A stretch of 64,000 nt of DNA from Hymenobacter cavernae (GTDB lineage Bacteria; Bacteroidota; Bacteroidia; Cytophagales; Hymenobacteraceae): contig NZ_BMHT01000003.1 in NCBI RefSeq assembly GCF_014641455.1, positions 181,921 to 245,920 on the forward strand. Reading direction: 5' to 3'. A program made the position numbers and the translations under genes. The notes beneath the pieces were generated by a model. It worked only from the letters and a program-made list of their open reading frames with translations, did no database searches and had not been told where the DNA came from. This document shows, piece after piece, positions 59,249 through 64,000 of the stretch. Positions within the stretch are counted from its first letter, which is position 1. The number at the start of each line of letters is the position of its first letter.

Positions 59249-59342
59249 AAATGTTGAGTGTTAAGTGTTGAGTTAATCGGACGTGTACCGGTATAGGAAG
59301 ACGTTAGTTCATTCAACACTTAACACTCAAAACTCAACATTT
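59249..59342. repeat. Inverted repeat between sugar transferase and ribE
   Basis: AAATGTTGAGTGTTAAGTGTTGAG pairs in large part with the right arm CAACACTTAACACTC then CTCAACATTT, around a 30-nt centre. This is a fourth palindrome family. The right arm ends only 6 bp before the ribE ATG. Confidence 0.85.
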
Positions 59343-59347
59343 CAGAA

Positions 59348-59938
59348 ATGTTCACTGGAATCATAGAAGCCCTGGGCACCGTCACGGATGTTCGCACGGA
59401 AGCTACCAACCGCCATTTTACCATTACCTCGCCCTTCGCAGCCGAGCTGCAAATCGACCAGAGCGTGGCGCATAATGGCGTGTGCCTCACGGTAGTAGCC
59501 GTAGATGCGGCGGCCGGTACGCACGTCGTAACGGCCATTGATGAGACGTTGCAGAAAACCAACCTAGGTCATTGGGCGCCGGGCAAGCGCGTGAATCTGG
59601 AGCGCTGCCTTTCCGCCAATGGCCGCTTCGACGGGCACATCGTGCAGGGCCACGTCGACCTGACGGCGGTGTGCGAAAGCGTGGAAGACCAAAACGGCAG
59701 CTGGCTCTACCGTTTCCGCCACGAGCCCGGCTCCGGCCGCGTGACGGTGGAGAAAGGCTCCATCTGCATCAACGGCACCAGCCTGACGTGCTTCGACAGC
59801 ACCGACGACAGCTTCTCGGTGGCCATCATTCCCTACACCTACGAGCACACCACCTTCCAGGACCTAGCTCCCGGCGACACGGTGAACCTGGAGTTTGATA
59901 TCGTGGGGAAGTATGTGGCCAAACTATTGGGCAAATAG
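59348..59938 (+). CDS. ribE: Riboflavin synthase, alpha chain
   Basis: A 196-residue lumazine-dismutating enzyme made of two similar halves. MFTGIIEALGTVTDV starts the first barrel; NGVCLTVV (first half) and NGTSLTC (second half) are the matching repeats with the substrate-binding residues. IVQGHVD and GKRVNLERCLSANGRFDGH are also present. It is complete. Other rib genes are not adjacent. A 14-bp palindrome lies 90 bp downstream. Confidence 0.95.
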   Translation: MFTGIIEALGTVTDVRTEATNRHFTITSPFAAELQIDQSVAHNGVCLTVVAVDAAAGTHVVTAIDETLQKTNLGHWAPGKRVNLERCLSANGRFDGHIVQGHVDLTAVCESVEDQNGSWLYRFRHEPGSGRVTVEKGSICINGTSLTCFDSTDDSFSVAIIPYTYEHTTFQDLAPGDTVNLEFDIVGKYVAKLLGK

Positions 59939-60028
59939 CCAAACTACTTAGCAGTAGCTATGTAGCAACAAGTGGGCGGGCCGTGCAGGGCCTGCCCGAG
60001 AAACAGCCGGGTAGGGTTCGGCTGGAAT

Positions 60029-60064
60029 CAGGCAAGTGAGTTTCCATGGGAACTCACTTGCCTG
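60029..60064. repeat. 14-bp perfect inverted repeat after ribE
   Basis: CAGGCAAGTGAGTT (60029-60042) pairs with AACTCACTTGCCTG (60051-60064), with an 8-nt loop. No T-run follows, so it is a weak terminator candidate or another repeat type. Confidence 0.7.
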
Positions 60065-60110
60065 GCCCGGTTGGTTTGATGCCCTAGGTATCGTCCGCCG
60101 CTACGAGCGG

Positions 60111-60974
60111 TCAGGTGCCCGGAAAATAAGTTGTTTTCAGGTACTCGCGCAGCGAAGTTGGCTTGCGACCCAAAAGCCGCTCGACGGTATCGTGCGTGCC
60201 GGCCAGCATGCCGTGCTGGGCGGCGGCACCCCATTGGGCGAGGAAGCCAGCGACGGCTTCAGGGAAGCCGGCGGCTACTTGCTGCACGGTGTAGGGCGCC
60301 AGCTCGCTGCTGTTATACGCAATGGGCCGGCCCGCTAACTCGGAGAGTTCCCGGGCGATGTCGTGAAACGAGTAGGCTTCGCTCCCGGTCAGGGTATACT
60401 CCTGGTTGTCATGCCCTTCGCTGGTCAGCAGGGCGGCCGTGGCGGCGGCCAGGTCGGCCCGCGTGACGAATGCTATCCTGCCTTCTCCCGCCGGGAAACG
60501 TATCTCTGCGTCCGGCATTTCGCTCCCAATCACGTACCTAAGGCCTTCGAAGTAGTAGCCGTTTTTGAGAATGGTGTAGACCAGCCCGGACGCTTTGAGG
60601 TAGGCTTCCGTGGCCAGGTCGCTTTCCGTGACTTCCTGCATTACAAAATTGGTGCTGCGCTGGATGCTGGTGTAGAACAGGTGCTTCACCCCGGCTTGCT
60701 TCGCGGCGTCGATGACGTTGCGGTGCTGGCGCACCCGGTCGGTAAAGGCCACGGCAGAAACCAGCAGCACCTTCTCGACGCCCTGAAAGGCTTGCACCAG
60801 CGCGGGGTAGTCAAAGTAGTCGGCTTGCCGCACGTCGACGCCCCGCTGCACGAGGTCGGTGGCTTTGCTGACGTCGCGCACGAGGGCGGCGATTTCTGCG
60901 GCCGGGGTAGTTGTAAGCAAGCAGTCAATAGTATCGTGGCCTAACCCACCAGTGGCTCCGGTTACTAAAATCAT
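60111..60974 (-). CDS. NAD(P)H-binding quinone oxidoreductase-like protein (QorB/YtfG type)
   Basis: The ATG at 60974 (MILVTGATGGLGHDTIDCLL) is the natural start; longer frames extend into the regulatory gap. This gives 287 residues. The Rossmann glycine loop GATGGLG is at residues 6-12, and VRQADYFDYPALVQAFQGVEKVLLVSA and YTSIQRS follow, as in QOR2/NmrA-like proteins. It would reduce quinones with NADPH. It is divergent from an HxlR regulator, the same layout as E. coli ytfG/ytfH (qorB/qorR). Confidence 0.88.
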   Translation of the reverse strand: MILVTGATGGLGHDTIDCLLTTTPAAEIAALVRDVSKATDLVQRGVDVRQADYFDYPALVQAFQGVEKVLLVSAVAFTDRVRQHRNVIDAAKQAGVKHLFYTSIQRSTNFVMQEVTESDLATEAYLKASGLVYTILKNGYYFEGLRYVIGSEMPDAEIRFPAGEGRIAFVTRADLAAATAALLTSEGHDNQEYTLTGSEAYSFHDIARELSELAGRPIAYNSSELAPYTVQQVAAGFPEAVAGFLAQWGAAAQHGMLAGTHDTVERLLGRKPTSLREYLKTTYFPGT

Positions 60975-61075
60975 GGTGAAAAGAATTAAGAGTGTTGTTA
61001 AATAAATAGGGAAACTGCCTAGGTTAAGCCAAGCGGGCTCCCTGTGATGTTGAGAGCAAAACCTGCGTATATTTG

Positions 61076-61090
61076 CTTGCGAATTGCAAG
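61076..61090. promoter_or_regulatory. Inverted-repeat operator 1 (CTTGC-N5-GCAAG) in the qorB/HxlR gap
   Basis: The 15-bp palindrome CTTGCGAATTGCAAG lies in the divergent gap. An identical pair of half-sites occurs 35 bp away. It is a likely binding site for the HxlR regulator, whose winged-helix dimer would read such an inverted repeat. Confidence 0.7.
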
Positions 61091-61110
61091 TGTAAAGGTA
61101 TTGTGAAATA

Positions 61111-61125
61111 CTTGCAAAAAGCAAG
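61111..61125. promoter_or_regulatory. Inverted-repeat operator 2 (CTTGC-N5-GCAAG) in the qorB/HxlR gap
   Basis: CTTGCAAAAAGCAAG has the same half-sites and spacing as the first. Its end is 16 bp before the regulator's ATG, so binding could block its own transcription or translation. Confidence 0.7.
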
Positions 61126-61141
61126 TGAAAAACCTTTTGTT

Positions 61142-61558
61142 ATGAATGTGCTCAAACAGCGTTCTACCTGCCCCGTGAGCACATCGCTCGACGTGCTGGG
61201 GGACAAATGGATCCTGCTCATTCTCCGGGACATGGTGTTTGCCGGGAAGTCTACCTATGGGCAATTTCTGCAGTCGGCGGAAAAAATGGCGACCAACATT
61301 CTGGCTGACCGCCTAGCGACCCTGGAATCGCAAGGCCTCTTAACCAAGGCCGTGGCTGCCGATAAGAAATCGAAGTTCACCTACCGCCTGACGGAGAAAG
61401 GCGTGGATACCATCCCGATTATTGTCGAGCTTATGTTGTGGGGAACCAAGCATTGCCCCACCATCGTCGACCCTGGCTTGCTGGCAGAACTCCAGGCTGG
61501 GAAAGCCGCAGCCGTTGAGAAGTACCAACGGCGCGCCCGCGAAAAGGCCCTCGCGTAA
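61142..61558 (+). CDS. HxlR-family transcriptional regulator (QorR-like)
   Basis: The ATG at 61142 (MNVLKQRSTCPVSTSLDVLG) is used; the GTG frame upstream runs through the operators. A 138-residue winged-helix protein with the family start CPVSTSLDVLGDKWILLILRDM. Cys10, in STCPV, is the redox-sensing position in HxlR/QorR/YodB proteins, which respond to quinones and diamide. It probably represses itself and the divergent qorB-like gene, as suggested by the two operators. Confidence 0.9.
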   Translation: MNVLKQRSTCPVSTSLDVLGDKWILLILRDMVFAGKSTYGQFLQSAEKMATNILADRLATLESQGLLTKAVAADKKSKFTYRLTEKGVDTIPIIVELMLWGTKHCPTIVDPGLLAELQAGKAAAVEKYQRRAREKALA

Positions 61559-61887
61559 ATGAGCGTTATCAGTCTGATAATAAAGCACCTCGCTACTTCC
61601 CGCAATAACCCTAGGACATAACTCCTTTTACATGTTGCAAATGGTCAATTCCGGCACGGAAAGGATAGGTAAGCACGTCGATTCCAGCGGTTCAGCAAGC
61701 CACACCATACGGGGTGGAGACAACGCATTACCGTAGGCACAACAAGTTTGCCTGGCGGTAGTTGAACTGTGATTTCTGAACCGGTTTAACGGCTTAGAGG
61801 TATAGAAGATAACAGTCCTTATTTGGGGATTGGCAAATGCGACTTCTGGACCAAACTTTTGCCTAATGCCAAGCGTATCAACTTACT
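61559..61887. other. Intergenic region with no recognisable gene, 329 bp
   Basis: No frame with coding character, no long palindrome and no tRNA. One CCTAGG at 61609. I see nothing else in it. Confidence 0.55.
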
Positions 61888-62094
61888 ATGTCGAAGTCCA
61901 AGCGAGAATTAATCGAGCCTAATCCCGGTGATAAGCGCTACGTGCGGCGTAATGCAAAAGGCCAGTTCACCAGCGAAGTAGACCTGCACCGTTCCCTGTC
62001 GGACGATGACCGCAAGAACTCCAAGGTCACCAGCAAGCCCGGGCAAGGTGACCGGGGCGACGGTCATACCGGCAACCGCAAGCCGGCTAAGTAA
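61888..62094 (+). CDS. Small conserved basic protein, 68 aa
   Basis: A highly charged protein with RELIEPNPGDKRYVRRNAKGQF at about residues 6-27, then DLHRSLSDDDRKNSKVTSKPGQGDRGD. I recall similar short, unnamed proteins across many bacteria (start RELIEP-x-x-GDKRYVRR), with no known role. It is Lys/Arg/Asp-rich and likely disordered, perhaps nucleic-acid or ribosome associated. Followed by a strong terminator. Confidence 0.75.
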   Translation: MSKSKRELIEPNPGDKRYVRRNAKGQFTSEVDLHRSLSDDDRKNSKVTSKPGQGDRGDGHTGNRKPAK

Positions 62095-62104
62095 TATATG
62101 ACAC

Positions 62105-62142
62105 AAAAAAGCCGCTGCTAATGCTATAGCAGCGGCTTTTTG
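62105..62142 (+). terminator. Rho-independent terminator
   Basis: AAAAAGCCGCTGCT (62106-62119) pairs with AGCAGCGGCTTTTT (62128-62141). Confidence 0.9.
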
Positions 62143-62221
62143 TCTTTATACCTATGCCTAACCTACTGTTTTCCTAATTGTGGAAGATTGTAGTGAAAGG
62201 TTAGGGCACCGCCTGCTAATA

Positions 62222-62806
62222 TTAGGCAAGTTGGGAGAGGCTGGGCCACCACCGTACGACGCTGCGCCGGTAGATTTCGGCGCAAAGCCAGGCCAGCAAA
62301 CTGCCCAGCGTAGCGCCGGCCGCAACGTCGCTGGGATAGTGGGCACCTAGGTACATGCGACTGTACGACACCAGTATCGCCCAGATCAGGAGCAGAACAT
62401 TGGCCACCCAATAGCGCCGGGGCAACACAATCCAGAGGAATACCACCAGCGCAAAAGAGTTGGCCGCGTGCGAGGAAATAAAGCCGAATTGGCCGCCGCA
62501 GCCGTTGGCCAGGTTCAGCATGGCCGACAGCTCCGGATCGTGGCAGGGGCGCAGGCGGGCAAAGTAGGGCTTGAAAAAGCGGCTTGATACCGAATCAGCC
62601 AACGCTACGCTCAGGCCGAGCAACGGCAGCAGCAGCAGCGCGCGCCGGCGAAACAGGTACACCAGCACGACCAGAATAACCAAGTACGCCGGAAACCAAA
62701 CGAAGCGTTCGGAAAAGAAAACCATCCACTTATCCAGCAAAGGGGAGTGATGGTTGTTGGCGGCGACTAACAGCCACCGATCCAGGTTTCGTAAGGACTC
62801 AATCAA
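62222..62806 (-). CDS. PAP2-family membrane phosphatase
   Basis: A 194-residue integral membrane protein with about five or six helices. The PAP2 motifs are KPYFARLRP (about 79-87), SSHAANS (about 110-116, where PSGH is usual) and SRMYLGAHYPSDV (about 148-160). It likely dephosphorylates lipid phosphates such as undecaprenyl pyrophosphate. The TTG at 62806 overlaps the hemF stop by 8 bp, so translation is coupled; no nearer ATG exists. Confidence 0.88.
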   Translation of the reverse strand: MIESLRNLDRWLLVAANNHHSPLLDKWMVFFSERFVWFPAYLVILVVLVYLFRRRALLLLPLLGLSVALADSVSSRFFKPYFARLRPCHDPELSAMLNLANGCGGQFGFISSHAANSFALVVFLWIVLPRRYWVANVLLLIWAILVSYSRMYLGAHYPSDVAAGATLGSLLAWLCAEIYRRSVVRWWPSLSQLA

Positions 62807-63764
62807 GGGAAGCGGAAGTCTCGGCGGGTAATGCGGCCCAGTCTACGCCTTTACGGAGCCAGGCCAGGGTAGTGGCTTCGGGTGAACCAGGAGCGGGCTG
62901 AAGGTTGTAGTGCCATTCGCAGCGTGGCGGCAGGCTCATCAGGATGCTCTCGGTACGTCCGCCGGTTTCCAGGCCAAAGCGCGTGCCACGGTCGAAAGCT
63001 AGGTTGAACTCGGCGTAGCGGGCGCGGCGCACCAGTTGCCACTTTTCTTCTGCTTCGCTGAAGGGCAAGTCCTTGTTCTGGCGCATTAGTTCGGTGTAGA
63101 TAGGGCCGAAAGCATCGCCCACGGCTCGCACGAAGGCAAACAGCTGCTCGGCTTCCCCATCCTTGCCCACCGTGAGGCGGTCGAAGAAGATGCCGCCCAC
63201 ACCACGCGTTTCCTGGCGGTGCGGCAGGTAAAAATAATCGTCGGCCCAGGCTTTGAAGCGGGAATAATAGCTAGGATCATGTTGCTCACATACGGCTCGC
63301 AACTGCTCATGGAACCAGCGGGCCTGCTGCTCATCCACGTAAATAGGTGTGAGGTCGATGCCGCCACCAAACCACGCCTCGCCGTTGCCAGCTTCGAAGT
63401 AGCGCACGTTCATGTGCACAATCGGCACGCGTGGGCTGCGCGGGTGCATCACGACGGATACGCCCGTGGCGAAGAATTCCGGATTCGGCATCAGCAGCAC
63501 CTTAGCTGCTTGGGCGCTCATTTCGCCATGCACGGCCGAAAACCCAACGCCGCCTTTTTCCAGGATGGCGCCGCCTTCTAATATGCGGGAAGTGCCGCCT
63601 CCGCCTCCGGGTCGCTCCCAGATATCGGTCTGAAAGCTAGCTCCACCGTCGGCAGCCTCTAGTTGGCCGCAAAGCCGGCGTTGAAAATCGCGCATCCAGT
63701 CTTCAACGGCAGTACGCAAGTTTGGGATGGAAGTGGAGGGAGAAGACAAAATTGAAGATTCCAC
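62799..63764 (-). CDS. hemF: Oxygen-dependent coproporphyrinogen III oxidase
   Basis: A 321-residue enzyme that decarboxylates coproporphyrinogen III to protoporphyrinogen IX using oxygen. The family motifs are WERPGGGGGTSRILEGGAILEKGGVGFS, VHMNVRYFEAG, WFGGGIDLTPIYV (metal site), EFNLAFDRGTRFGLETGGRTESILMSLPP and WHYNLQPAPGSPE. It is complete and overlaps the PAP2 gene by 8 bp. An upstream partial gene starts divergently at 63948. Confidence 0.96.
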   Translation of the reverse strand: MESSILSSPSTSIPNLRTAVEDWMRDFQRRLCGQLEAADGGASFQTDIWERPGGGGGTSRILEGGAILEKGGVGFSAVHGEMSAQAAKVLLMPNPEFFATGVSVVMHPRSPRVPIVHMNVRYFEAGNGEAWFGGGIDLTPIYVDEQQARWFHEQLRAVCEQHDPSYYSRFKAWADDYFYLPHRQETRGVGGIFFDRLTVGKDGEAEQLFAFVRAVGDAFGPIYTELMRQNKDLPFSEAEEKWQLVRRARYAEFNLAFDRGTRFGLETGGRTESILMSLPPRCEWHYNLQPAPGSPEATTLAWLRKGVDWAALPAETSASLD

Positions 63765-63947
63765 AGGCTGGAAGTCAGGTGGTTACTGCTGGTTAGGCAA
63801 TAGATAAATCAGGATTGCGAGGCTAGGTGCCTCAAGGTGTTCCTGACAAACCGAAAGGCGTAAACAGCCGCAAAATTACGCAGAAAACGCTGCTAGCCGT
63901 CAACTCTGGCTGCGAAGCCGTAAATTCGTTCCGTTCTATTTCCGCCC

Positions 63948-64000
63948 ATGTCGACCTCGCCCAACGCCACCCCCGAACCTAGCTTTTCTGCTGCATCCTT
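63948..64000 (+). CDS. Start of a gene running off the window
   Basis: An ATG at 63948 opens MSTSPNATPEPSFSAAS, with codons similar to those of neighbouring genes, and no stop before the window edge. Only 17 residues are visible, so the product cannot be named. It is divergent from hemF. Confidence 0.4.
   Translation, partial: MSTSPNATPEPSFSAAS

Overview
The window looks like chromosomal DNA of a GC-rich member of the Bacteroidota, most likely a Hymenobacter or close relative (Cytophagales). The reasons are a type III glutamine synthetase, the long two-part form of IspG, a CrtA-type carotenoid monooxygenase, TlpA-like and TonB-box-like envelope proteins, hardly any Shine-Dalgarno sequences, and several TAnnTTTG -7 promoter elements. 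Most of the window is housekeeping: leuS, alaS, gatB, thyA, ispG, dprA, hemF, ribE, pcm, a fadD-like acyl-CoA ligase and a SlyD-like isomerase. Small lipoproteins, membrane proteins and orphan genes lie between them. I found no transposase, integrase, phage structural gene, rRNA, complete tRNA or CRISPR array.

Layout. Positions 1-20.6 kb hold the glutamine synthetase end, a quinone oxidoreductase, a lactonase, ispG, a short AT-rich islet with two orphan genes, an acyl-CoA ligase, leuS, crtA and small enzymes. Positions 20.9-24.1 kb hold an SMP-30-like lipoprotein and an Upf1-like helicase, converging on a shared 29-bp inverted repeat that contains both stop codons. Positions 24.2-34.6 kb form one long minus-strand block and are the most unusual part. 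A SWIM zinc-finger protein, a DUF5691 protein, a MoxR-type AAA+ ATPase, a DUF5682 protein and a VWA protein make up a system that resembles the uncharacterised yehL/yehM/yehP/yehQ genes of E. coli. Inside this block sits a cassette with a RusA-like resolvase, a PD-(D/E)xK nuclease with a HEPN-like Rx4H motif, an unknown protein, a DinB-fold protein and an Imm51-like protein. Positions 34.8-47.1 kb hold an RND/MMPL exporter, envelope proteins, thyA, a PabC-like enzyme, dprA, a MerR regulator and a GH53 galactanase. Positions 47.2-64 kb hold alaS, a DUF5995 gene split by an amber codon, gatB, a TlpA-like protein, a possible clamp-loader psi-like protein, pcm, a sugar transferase, ribE, a divergent qorB/HxlR pair with two clear operators, a PAP2 phosphatase and hemF.

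Two genome-wide features stand out. First, the palindrome ACCTAGGT occurs at least 39 times by my eye count, where about one copy is expected. In genes it nearly always writes Leu-Gly as CTA GGT, although CTA is otherwise an uncommon leucine codon here. Second, many intergenic gaps carry long imperfect palindromes of about 70-120 bp in at least three sequence families, often with CTAGG in the loop. One such palindrome lies in frame inside ispG.

Coordinates marked as alternative starts were chosen from signal peptides, family N termini and operon overlaps. All functional names come from motifs and remembered family signatures, not from database searches.
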